Made by a program: the position numbers and the translations under genes. A stretch of DNA of 64,000 nucleotides from positions 1-64,000 of the forward strand of contig JBCBEC010000018.1 of assembly GCA_038528965.1 (NCBI GenBank), read 5' to 3'. This stretch comes from Lewinella sp038528965 (GTDB lineage: Bacteria > Bacteroidota > Bacteroidia > Chitinophagales > Saprospiraceae). Positions within the stretch are counted from its first letter, which is position 1; each line of letters opens with the position of its first letter. The notes under the pieces are model-generated. The model saw only the letters and a program-made list of their open reading frames with translations. It ran no database searches and had not been told where the DNA came from. Shown one piece after another: positions 57,244 to 64,000 of this stretch.

Positions 57244-58491
57244 CTAGTTGAGTTTTAGGCGATTGGTGTGTTCGTAATCACGGGTATCACTGATGATGAT
57301 TTTGTCACCAACACTAAGCTCATTAGTGAGCAGTTCGATGTAATCGCCATTACTAATTCCGGTACGGACCTCTAGCAACTCAGCTTCACTACCGCGCACA
57401 GCAAAGAGTTTCTGGCGCAAGCCACCTTTAAATACAGGGCCTTGTTTCACTTTGAGCACATCGGCCTTACGATCGGTAACAATGAATACCTCCAAGCGCA
57501 TATTCGGGCGAAGCTGCGGATGATCTGGTTTTTCGAGTGCTACCAGAAATTCGACTGTATTATTAGCTACTGCAGGTAGGATATTGGTGATCTGTCCAAG
57601 CAGTGTTTCATCATTCAGGCGTACGTTGACCGCCTGGCCTACCGTCACCCGATCCGCGTACCGATCGGAACAAGAGGCTTCAATTTGGAAGCTGCGCAGA
57701 TCGGCAATCCGAACCAGGGGATTACCCTCCGGTACTTGCTCACCAATGTTCTCGTTCACCCAGGTTATTACCCCAGGGCCCGGTGCTCTGACCTCCGTTA
57801 GGTCGAGTTTATTCTCTAATTCTTGTAGTTCTTGTTCTTGGATATTTGCCTCCAGCACCACCTCACGTTTTCTTCCGGCGAGGCTGTTGCGGCGGTAGTT
57901 GAGTTCATTTTCCAGCTTGGCTTTCTCCAGTTCTAAAATCTGGAGGTTAGTCTCAGCTTGCTCCACTTCTTCGGCGGTAGCACCGCCAATTTTCCCTAAG
58001 CGCTGAGCATCGGTCAAGGCCGCTTCGGCGGCTGCTACTTGCAGTCCTTTGATCTCGTCATCGTACTCCAACTCTTTGAGATCACGATCTAATTCGAGTT
58101 GGAGTAAGTCGATCGAATTCTTACGTAAATCAAGTTGCCCGCGGCGAGCAGCTACATCTAATAATAAGAAGGATTTATCCAGTTCCAGTATTAGGTCTCC
58201 TCGCTCTACTTCGGTGCCACTCCTTAGATGAACCGTCTTGACTTGAGTGGCGATGGGGGCATTCAATTGTTGTTCGAAAGATGGGGTCACTGTTCCGGTG
58301 GCAGCTATCGTGCTCTCCAATGCGCCCCGCTCTATCGTAGCCATCCGAAAGTCTCTAGCCTTTGCGCTAGGACTTAACCAGCTGCGAAAGGCCCAAAAAC
58401 CAAGCACCAGTAGCGCAATGACCACGGCAATTCGGAGCCAGTTACGGCGGCGGGTTTGGTTCAGTTGTTTTTCGTCTATCTCTCGGTCCAT
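57244..58491 (-). CDS. HlyD/MacA-type periplasmic adaptor protein
   Basis: The start at 58491 (MDREIDEKQ) is supported by the sigma-54-like promoter 30-46 nt upstream; the open frame to 58548 would include it. The 415-residue protein has one N-terminal helix (IAVVIALLVLGFWAF), a lipoyl half-motif (ATGTVTPSFEQQLNAPIATQV), a coiled-coil hairpin (about 105-220, LELEKAKLENEL), the second lipoyl half (VRAPGPGVITWVNENIGEQV) and beta-barrel domains. It links the inner-membrane permeases to TolC. It is the first gene of a seven-gene unit ending with an NtrC-type regulator and kinase. Confidence 0.92.
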   Translation of the reverse strand: MDREIDEKQLNQTRRRNWLRIAVVIALLVLGFWAFRSWLSPSAKARDFRMATIERGALESTIAATGTVTPSFEQQLNAPIATQVKTVHLRSGTEVERGDLILELDKSFLLLDVAARRGQLDLRKNSIDLLQLELDRDLKELEYDDEIKGLQVAAAEAALTDAQRLGKIGGATAEEVEQAETNLQILELEKAKLENELNYRRNSLAGRKREVVLEANIQEQELQELENKLDLTEVRAPGPGVITWVNENIGEQVPEGNPLVRIADLRSFQIEASCSDRYADRVTVGQAVNVRLNDETLLGQITNILPAVANNTVEFLVALEKPDHPQLRPNMRLEVFIVTDRKADVLKVKQGPVFKGGLRQKLFAVRGSEAELLEVRTGISNGDYIELLTNELSVGDKIIISDTRDYEHTNRLKLN

Positions 58492-58520
58492 GTCCTGTGG
58501 CTTGTGTTCAATTCTATAAA

Positions 58521-58537
58521 GCCAAGGGATGTGCCAA
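58521..58537 (-). promoter_or_regulatory. Candidate sigma-54 promoter of the efflux operon
   Basis: Read on the minus strand, TTGGCACATCCCTTGGC has a perfect -24 half (TTGGCAC), a 5-nt spacer and TTGG instead of TTGC at -12. It stands 30 nt before the adaptor start. An NtrC-type activator is encoded in the same operon, so a sigma-54 promoter is expected. The -12 deviation keeps this tentative. Confidence 0.5.
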
Positions 58538-58642
58538 AAAACGTCCACCTTGATAATCAGCTACTTACAAATAATAGCTTCGTGTAAGTGTTTGATATCG
58601 GACGGTGGGGTTGTGCGGAAATGGGAAGAGGAGGGCTTATTC

Positions 58643-58662
58643 CTCGCGTCGGGAGACGCGAG
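58643..58662. repeat. Second copy of the GGGA-loop hairpin
   Basis: CTCGCGTC-GGGA-GACGCGAG is an 8-bp perfect stem sharing the 14-mer GCGTCGGGAGACGC with 55786-55799. ACGCGAGAGAACACGC units follow. It lies downstream of the symporter gene and upstream of the efflux promoter. Confidence 0.6.
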
Positions 58663-58695
58663 AAAACACGCGAGAGAACACGCAAGGGAACGCGC

Positions 58696-60243
58696 TTAGT
58701 GGAAGATGATGTGGAGGAGGATTAGCGATGCTAATAACCCCAGGCCTATTTGTCCAATACGCGGTGAATCGTATTGAAACAGCTGCTTTAGTGGCGTAAA
58801 GCCGCGAGCGGCACTAGGTATAGCTACTACCGTAAACGCCACCACGATAACCCAACCAGCCCGCACGAAGTAATTCATATCAGGGAAGAAATACTGGAAA
58901 ATTAAATGTAGTGGGATGGTAGCCACAAATGCAATCAAGGCGGCACGATGATTTGGAAAGAGGAAAAAACCAGCGGTACAGATCAGTACCACTATGCCAC
59001 AGTTAATGTAATAGCGCAGTTCGTTGAGCGTATGGGTGAAGGCCGCCTCGGGGTTTTCAAACTTAACGTAAAGCAACACCAGGCCCATGAGCACGCCGGT
59101 AAAGAAAGTCACCAGAATAGTATTGCGTCCCGCCCGAACGACTTGCTGATCGTTAGCTGATTTGTTGATATAGGTTTTGTAAATATCAATGGACCAAAGG
59201 GTAGCTAGAGAATTGAAAGTGGAATCTACGGTACTCATCAGAGAAGCAAACAAGGCGCAGAGGATGATCCCCTTCACCCCTACCGGTAAATAGGTTTTCA
59301 CCAAATAGGGGAAAGCAAGATCTGGCTCCGCCAAGCCGTTCTCACCTAAAATTCCTACCAGCGCAATGCCTGGCACAACAATCAAAACAGCCATTACGTA
59401 CTTCATCAGCCCCCCTACCATAAGACCAATCTGAGCTTGCTGGAGGTTTTGCGCAGCCAACGAACGCTGCATTACCGTTTGGTTGGCACACCAATAGTTG
59501 ATATTGAGCAAGAACAAGCCAAAGATGTGAATCCAAGGGAGTTTTTCGTGATCAGCCGGAAGATGCAGGTGCATTAAGTCCGGCGTTTTCTCGTAGAGTT
59601 GGCCCCAACCCCCTAAGTGATGAATGGAGACGAATAGGACTACAAAACCTCCTGTAAGTAGAATCACAAACTGGATAATATCCGTTTTCACCACGGCACT
59701 TAATCCCCCTAAGTAGGTATAAACAGCAGAGAACAGCCCCAGAATAAAGATCAAAATACTGATGCGAATGATGCGGTTCTCATGTAAAATGCTCAGGTAC
59801 TCCGCAAAGACCAAATCAGCAGCGTAAGCCCCCCAGAAAAGGGCTGCACCCAAGGTAATAGTACTAAAGAGCGCAATGTTTGCCGAGGTGTAAAGTAGAC
59901 CAACTGTTTCACCCAAACGCTTTTTAATAAACTGTGTAATGGTGAGTACGCGTTCGCGCAAATACATGGGTACGAAGATGAAAGCCGCCATCAAAATACC
60001 CTGTATCGCATTGATTTCCAGACTAGCCTGCGCCAAACCATAGAGGTAGGCCGAGCCCATCATCCCCAAAAATTGATACCCATTGATATTGGTAGCGATG
60101 GTGGATAGCGCAATGGAGGGCCAACGCAGGTTGCGATCGCTCAGAAAGTACGTCTCCACACTAACATCCTTGCCACTGCGCCCGGAAAGGGCCGCTACGA
60201 AAATGAGTAAAAAGTACCCAAGAACAATGAGGAGATCTACCAT
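58696..60243 (-). CDS. Sodium:solute symporter (SSS family)
   Basis: The start is ATG 60243 (MVDLLIVLGYF); the longer frame adds an unlikely leader. The 515-residue protein has about 13 membrane helices. SSS signatures include SVETYFLSDRNLRWPSIALS near the start, ATNINGYQFLGMMGSAYLYGL, GGLSAVVKTDIIQFVILLTGG, and ALFASLMSTVDSTFNSLATLWSIDIYKTYI, the sodium-site region. Substrates in this family include sugars, amino acids and sialic acid; the neighbours give no clue. The spacer to proA holds both divergent promoters. Confidence 0.93.
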   Translation of the reverse strand: MVDLLIVLGYFLLIFVAALSGRSGKDVSVETYFLSDRNLRWPSIALSTIATNINGYQFLGMMGSAYLYGLAQASLEINAIQGILMAAFIFVPMYLRERVLTITQFIKKRLGETVGLLYTSANIALFSTITLGAALFWGAYAADLVFAEYLSILHENRIIRISILIFILGLFSAVYTYLGGLSAVVKTDIIQFVILLTGGFVVLFVSIHHLGGWGQLYEKTPDLMHLHLPADHEKLPWIHIFGLFLLNINYWCANQTVMQRSLAAQNLQQAQIGLMVGGLMKYVMAVLIVVPGIALVGILGENGLAEPDLAFPYLVKTYLPVGVKGIILCALFASLMSTVDSTFNSLATLWSIDIYKTYINKSANDQQVVRAGRNTILVTFFTGVLMGLVLLYVKFENPEAAFTHTLNELRYYINCGIVVLICTAGFFLFPNHRAALIAFVATIPLHLIFQYFFPDMNYFVRAGWVIVVAFTVVAIPSAARGFTPLKQLFQYDSPRIGQIGLGLLASLILLHIIFH

Positions 60244-60411
60244 GATAATTCTGCTGAGCTTTTGGTGAAAGTACAGTAAAATTGACAGTTGGTAAAACGC
60301 TTGCTCAGCCAAGGGTTGGCATCGTAGAATCGAAAAGAAGGCAACGGAGATGGATTAGCGCTTATGGAAAAAATGCGGCACCTTTACAGCGAATAGTAAT
60401 ACCCCATACCA

Positions 60412-61677
60412 ATGATTGCCACCAAAGATGTACTGATTCACCGCGAGCTCAAGAAAGTGAGGACAGCAGGTCGTCAACTGATCAACTTATCCGACGCAGA
60501 TATTGCTGAAATCCTAAATGAATTAGCAGCGCTAGCAGAAGCTGAAACCGATTTTCTGTTAGCTGCCAATCAGCAGGATCTAGACCGCATGGACCCACAG
60601 GACCCTAAATATGATCGCTTACTACTTAACCCAGAGCGCATCCATGGGATCGCTGCTGATTTACGTAAAGTGGCCGTACTGCCCTCTCCCCTAGGACGAA
60701 CATTGGAGGAAGGCACACTTGATTCCGGCCTGCGCGTGCAGCGAGTAAGCGTTCCCTTGGGGGTCATTGGTATCATCTTCGAATCCCGGCCCAATGTAAC
60801 TTTCGATGTCTTTGCCCTTTGTTTAAAATCAGGTAATGCCTCGGTTTTGAAAGGCAGCCGAGATGCTCACTATTCCAACGAGGCCATCCTTAAGTTGATT
60901 GGGGTAGTTCTGGAGCCGAGGGGGCTGACCAACTGTTGCTACCTCGCTCCAAGTGAAAGAGAAGCACTACCAATCATCCTCCAAGCGGATGAGTACATAG
61001 ATGTCATTATTCCACGTGGCAGCCAGGGCCTTATTAATTTCGTTCGCGACAACGCTCGAGTGCCCGTTATTGAAACCGGAGCCGGCATCGTTCATACCTA
61101 TGTAGATGCTAGTGCAGACTTGGCAAAAGCCCAAGCCATTATTACCAATGCGAAAGCCCGGCGGGTGAGTGTTTGTAATGCCCTTGATTGCTTACTCCTG
61201 CATCAATCGCAAGTAGCCGCTCTACCCAAGCTAATGGAGAATCTGGGGCAACAGCATAAATGTATCATCCACGCCGACGAAGCGGCTTACCAACAGCTAA
61301 CTGGAAACTACCCCGAAGAACTGCTAAAAGAGGCTACAAACGACAGCTTCGGCACCGAGTTTCTGAGCATGCAATTAGCCGTAAAGGTGGTAGATAGTTT
61401 AGAAACCGCCTTGGACCATATTGCTCAGTACAGTTCACGTCACAGTGAAGCCATAATTGCCGAAGACAACAGTACTTGTGAAACATTCCTAAAGCAGGTA
61501 GATGCCGCCGTAGTCTACGCCAATACCACTACTGCCTTTACCGATGGGGCACAATTTGGGCTGGGTGCTGAAATTGGTATCAGCACGCAGAAGCTACATG
61601 CTCGTGGCCCTATGGCCCTGCGCGAATTGACTTCTTACAAATGGGTAGTGCGTGGAGACGGGCAGCTACGACAGTAA
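60412..61677 (+). CDS. proA: Glutamate-5-semialdehyde dehydrogenase
   Basis: The 421-residue length is normal for ProA. The NADPH-binding region includes VPLGVIGIIFESRPNVTFDVF and KSGNASVLKGSRDA. The catalytic Cys255 lies in RRVSVCNALDCLL. The C-terminal segments TTTAFTDGAQFGLGAEIGISTQKLHARGPMAL and TSYKWVVRGDG are diagnostic. It reduces gamma-glutamyl phosphate to glutamate-5-semialdehyde in proline synthesis. proB and proC are not adjacent. The gene is divergent from the symporter gene and followed 61 nt later by a methyltransferase. Confidence 0.96.
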   Translation: MIATKDVLIHRELKKVRTAGRQLINLSDADIAEILNELAALAEAETDFLLAANQQDLDRMDPQDPKYDRLLLNPERIHGIAADLRKVAVLPSPLGRTLEEGTLDSGLRVQRVSVPLGVIGIIFESRPNVTFDVFALCLKSGNASVLKGSRDAHYSNEAILKLIGVVLEPRGLTNCCYLAPSEREALPIILQADEYIDVIIPRGSQGLINFVRDNARVPVIETGAGIVHTYVDASADLAKAQAIITNAKARRVSVCNALDCLLLHQSQVAALPKLMENLGQQHKCIIHADEAAYQQLTGNYPEELLKEATNDSFGTEFLSMQLAVKVVDSLETALDHIAQYSSRHSEAIIAEDNSTCETFLKQVDAAVVYANTTTAFTDGAQFGLGAEIGISTQKLHARGPMALRELTSYKWVVRGDGQLRQ

Positions 61678-61738
61678 AAGCCAGTTGCCTCGTTTCCCCG
61701 AGTGAGCTTCAATATTACCGCTACAAAACAACTGAAAA

Positions 61739-62320
61739 ATGAATGATCTGCTTATTGCTGATACGCCTAAGCACTATACCGACCTTTGTAACAAAAGCGA
61801 AGCAATAGGATTTTCAATGGCTTCCGATCTTCATATCGGTGCATTACTTAGAACGCTAATTGCCTCTAAGCCAAAGGCTAACTTACTAGAACTCGGAACG
61901 GGTGTTGGCCTATCCTTGGTTTGGATGATCGACGGTATGGATGCGGAATCACAGATCACCACAATTGATAATGATCCAGACCTCACTGCCATAGCAGAAG
62001 ACTTCTTCGGTGACAACAAGCAAGTAGAAATTATCTGCACCGATGGAGCAGCCTGGCTGAAAGCTTACAAAGGGGAGTCTTTTGACTTAATCTTCGCAGA
62101 TGCCTGGCCCGGCAAGTACTCGGATCTTGAGAAAACCCTGGACTTGGTGAAGGTGGGCGGTTACTACGTCATTGACGATATGCGTACTCAACCCAATTGG
62201 CCCGATGGTCACCAAGAAAAAGTGGATCAGCTCATCGCCTATCTGGACCAGCGAAAAGATTTTCATCTGACTAAAATGAATTGGTCTACGGGAATTATTA
62301 TTGCTAGTAAGCGGTATTAG
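61739..62320 (+). CDS. O-methyltransferase-like SAM-dependent enzyme
   Basis: The 193-residue product has a Rossmann methyltransferase fold: LLELGTGVGLSLVWM is the SAM-binding motif I, followed by ITTIDNDPDL with the acidic ribose contact, DLIFADAWPGKYSDL at the metal/active-site position of catechol-type O-methyltransferases, and YYVIDDMRTQPNW. The length and order resemble class I O-methyltransferases. The substrate is unknown. A GNAT acetyltransferase gene follows 31 nt later, so the two may be co-transcribed. Confidence 0.82.
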   Translation: MNDLLIADTPKHYTDLCNKSEAIGFSMASDLHIGALLRTLIASKPKANLLELGTGVGLSLVWMIDGMDAESQITTIDNDPDLTAIAEDFFGDNKQVEIICTDGAAWLKAYKGESFDLIFADAWPGKYSDLEKTLDLVKVGGYYVIDDMRTQPNWPDGHQEKVDQLIAYLDQRKDFHLTKMNWSTGIIIASKRY

Positions 62321-62351
62321 AGGGTAAGTAATTCTATCTCACACCTCACTT

Positions 62352-62858
62352 ATGCAGCACATACTTTACTCTGAAAGGCTTCAACTCATTCCATTCTTAC
62401 CTGAGGACAGCGTACTATTCCTGAACCTCAATACTAATCCCTTCGTAAGGCAGTTTCTATGGGATGATCAAATCATCGATGCCACAACGGCAGAAGCGAT
62501 CATACAACAGAATAGTAAGCACTTTCAAGAAGATCGATATGGCTTGTGGAAGTTACTAATAGAAGGCAGCAATGAAGTAATTGGCTATACCGGCTTGTGG
62601 TACTTTTTCGACGAGCCTCAACCCCAACTGATTTATGCTTTACTTGAGCCTTACACGCAAAAAGGCTACGCCACCGAAGCTGCTACTCGGGTTATTTCTT
62701 ACGCTTTCGCGGAATTGAATTTTCAGTATTTACTGGCTGCTATGGATGAGCCGCATCGGGCATCCCAAAAAGTAGCGAAACGCTTAGGGATGACCCTGCT
62801 GGACAAGCGAATAGAAGAAGGAAAATCAACAGTATTTTATCGAATTAATAAACGATAA
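62352..62858 (+). CDS. GNAT-family N-acetyltransferase (RimJ/RimL-like)
   Basis: The 168-residue product starts with the typical ERLQLIPFLPED of the RimJ/RimL-type Acetyltransf_3 family. The central beta strands include EVIGYTGLWYF, the acetyl-CoA loop is LLEPYTQKGYATEAATRVISYAF, and the last part is AAMDEPHRASQKVAKRLGM, a conserved signature. It transfers acetyl groups from acetyl-CoA to an amine, either a ribosomal-protein N-terminus or a small molecule. It ends before the inverted-repeat element at 62886-63057. Confidence 0.9.
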   Translation: MQHILYSERLQLIPFLPEDSVLFLNLNTNPFVRQFLWDDQIIDATTAEAIIQQNSKHFQEDRYGLWKLLIEGSNEVIGYTGLWYFFDEPQPQLIYALLEPYTQKGYATEAATRVISYAFAELNFQYLLAAMDEPHRASQKVAKRLGMTLLDKRIEEGKSTVFYRINKR

Positions 62859-62885
62859 TCACTAATGCTTAAAACGCTGATTTTG

Positions 62886-63057
62886 GAAGATTTCGGGGGC
62901 GAAAAACAAGTGGCCCATCGAAAAAATTAAAACAATGGATATAAAACACAAATAACTGAATACCAATTTTTTAAATCTAAAAACTGGAATACCAGTCAAA
63001 AAGAAAAATCGAGTTATTTAATTTTTTCGATGGCGATTTGTACCCCCAATTTTTTCC
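62886..63057. repeat. MITE-like inverted-repeat unit between convergent genes
   Basis: A perfect 17-bp inverted repeat (CCATCGAAAAAATTAAA, 62915-62931; complement at 63017-63033) is extended outward with gaps by GGGGG/CCCCC and GGAA/TTCC blocks, giving arms of about 45 nt around an 85-nt AT-rich middle. Near-identical CTTAAAACGC (62868) and CTTAAAAACGC (63060) flank it like a target duplication with one extra A. It may also be a bidirectional terminator for the convergent acetyltransferase and rmlD genes. No open frame is present. Confidence 0.5.
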
Positions 63058-63071
63058 ACCTTAAAAACGCC

Positions 63072-63956
63072 TCACTTTTCATTCTCCAGTACCGTCAAAC
63101 ATTCCTTCAGCGCTTCCCGCCAGTGTGGAATAGATGTTTCAGTCACTGCCTTAATTTTAGCCTTATTTAAAACACTGAAGTGAGGGCGTTGGGCAGGTGT
63201 GGGATACTCATGACTTTCAATTGGACTGACCTGGCAATCCACATCAGCCAACTCGAAAATAGCTAAAGCGAAGTCGTACCAACTACATACTCCCTCATTG
63301 CTAAAATGGAAGATTCCCGCCAGGTCTTGTGCAGCGGTATGACCTCTTTCTATTTGCTCGATCATTTGCAGGCTTATACGGGCTAAATCCCGAGCGTAAG
63401 TCGGCGTTCCAATCTGATCAAAAACTACCCGCAACTGATCCCTTTCCTGCCCAAGGCGCAACATCGTTTTCACAAAATTGTGGCCAAAACTACTATAGAC
63501 CCAAGAGGTACGGATAATGGTGGCCCCGGGTAAAGCAGCCTGTACCAGTTGATCACCTTTCAGCTTAGTAGATGCGTAGACCCCGGCGGGAGCTGTAGGG
63601 TCGTCCTCTCGTAGTGGACGGCCTATACCGGTAGCATAGACATAGTCGGTACTATAATGTAGGAGGTGGGTATTGGTAGAGCGACAGATGTTCGCCAGTT
63701 GCTCGGCCGCAGTTGCATTAACTGCCATAGCCAGCTCAGCCTCTTCTTCCGCTCGATCAACTGCAGTATAAGCCGCAGTATTCAAGCAGTAATCCGGTTG
63801 CAACTCGGTAATCAACGACCGCAACTGTTCGGTCTTGCAAATATCCAACTCATTGCGATCAGGTGCGTGAAATGCCCAGTCAGGATATTGCTGTTGCAAG
63901 CACAGCAGTTCTTGCCCTACTTGTCCGCCAGCGCCAGTAATTAGTATCTTGGGCAT
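63072..63956 (-). CDS. rmlD: dTDP-4-dehydrorhamnose reductase
   Basis: The 294-residue product is a complete extended short-chain dehydrogenase: GAGGQVG at 8-14 binds NADPH, NTAAYTAVDRAEEE precedes the conserved STDYVY (102-107), and the catalytic pair is Tyr127/Lys131 in VYASTK. TSWVYSSFGHNFVKTML and PTYARDLAR are family signatures. It reduces dTDP-4-keto-L-rhamnose to dTDP-L-rhamnose, the step after RmlC, whose gene is about 58 kb away. The start at 63956 leaves 44 bp of upstream sequence in the window. Confidence 0.95.
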   Translation of the reverse strand: MPKILITGAGGQVGQELLCLQQQYPDWAFHAPDRNELDICKTEQLRSLITELQPDYCLNTAAYTAVDRAEEEAELAMAVNATAAEQLANICRSTNTHLLHYSTDYVYATGIGRPLREDDPTAPAGVYASTKLKGDQLVQAALPGATIIRTSWVYSSFGHNFVKTMLRLGQERDQLRVVFDQIGTPTYARDLARISLQMIEQIERGHTAAQDLAGIFHFSNEGVCSWYDFALAIFELADVDCQVSPIESHEYPTPAQRPHFSVLNKAKIKAVTETSIPHWREALKECLTVLENEK

Positions 63957-64000
63957 TGTGGTTTCTTTAATGAGCCCGCTTTATGCTTGGGCGCGTAAAT

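Overview
This window looks like a chromosomal segment of a marine or aquatic Bacteroidota, most likely class Saprospiria (Lewinella-like). The evidence is four secreted proteins with type IX secretion (T9SS) C-terminal sorting domains, lipoproteins with short Bacteroidota lipoboxes, almost no Shine-Dalgarno sequences, and two promoters matching the Bacteroidota sigma-factor consensus TTG-N20-TAnnTTTG. The taxonomic call is inference, because no rRNA or marker gene is present.

Layout. 1-411 is the edge of an IS1182-type insertion sequence. 424-4227 (minus) holds two von Willebrand factor A (vWA) envelope proteins. rmlC (4413) and a histidine kinase (5032) follow on the plus strand. 6417-11849 (minus) is a tightly overlapping three-gene operon: an EAD11-like/inactive-STAND protein, a MoxR AAA+ ATPase, and a giant membrane protein with a vWA-like domain and a WD40 propeller. 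It resembles the NTP-dependent biological-conflict (immunity) systems. recG lies just upstream of it. 14.0-24.0 kb is ordinary chromosome: secreted T9SS proteins, a DUF1304 protein, a lipoprotein, a DSD1-type PLP enzyme overlapping recX, and an MscS channel.

24.2-37.7 kb is the most unusual part. A tRNA with anticodon CAU (probably tRNA-Ile2) is interrupted in the anticodon loop by a group I intron of about 291 nt resembling the Azoarcus tRNA-Ile intron. A 13.06-kb integrative element is inserted at the 3' end of the same tRNA. It is bounded by a 14-bp direct repeat (24625-24638 and 37685-37698) and carries a tyrosine integrase, an excisionase-like protein, a BT4734/VirE-type primase-helicase, a gpII/X-like replication protein, dUTPase, an XRE repressor with a divergent promoter, several small unknown proteins and two iteron-rich origin-like regions. 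No conjugation, capsid or Zot-like genes were found, so it looks like an integrative mobilisable element or satellite. The tRNA's probable original terminator now lies beyond attR.

37.7-49.6 kb returns to host genes: lipoproteins (one frameshifted), deoD, a split kinase/phosphotransferase pair, a DUF2953-GerW pair like Bacillus ytfI-ytfJ, a thiolase-like/enoyl-CoA hydratase fusion followed by a PcaF-like thiolase, and a repeat-containing secreted protein. 49.8-58.5 kb (minus) is a seven-gene MacAB-TolC-type efflux operon ending in an NtrC-family regulator and its kinase, with a candidate sigma-54 promoter ahead of the first gene. 58.7-64 kb has a sodium:solute symporter, proA, a SAM methyltransferase, a GNAT acetyltransferase, a MITE-like inverted repeat and rmlD. 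Short hairpins and purine-rich inverted repeats recur in the intergenic spaces.
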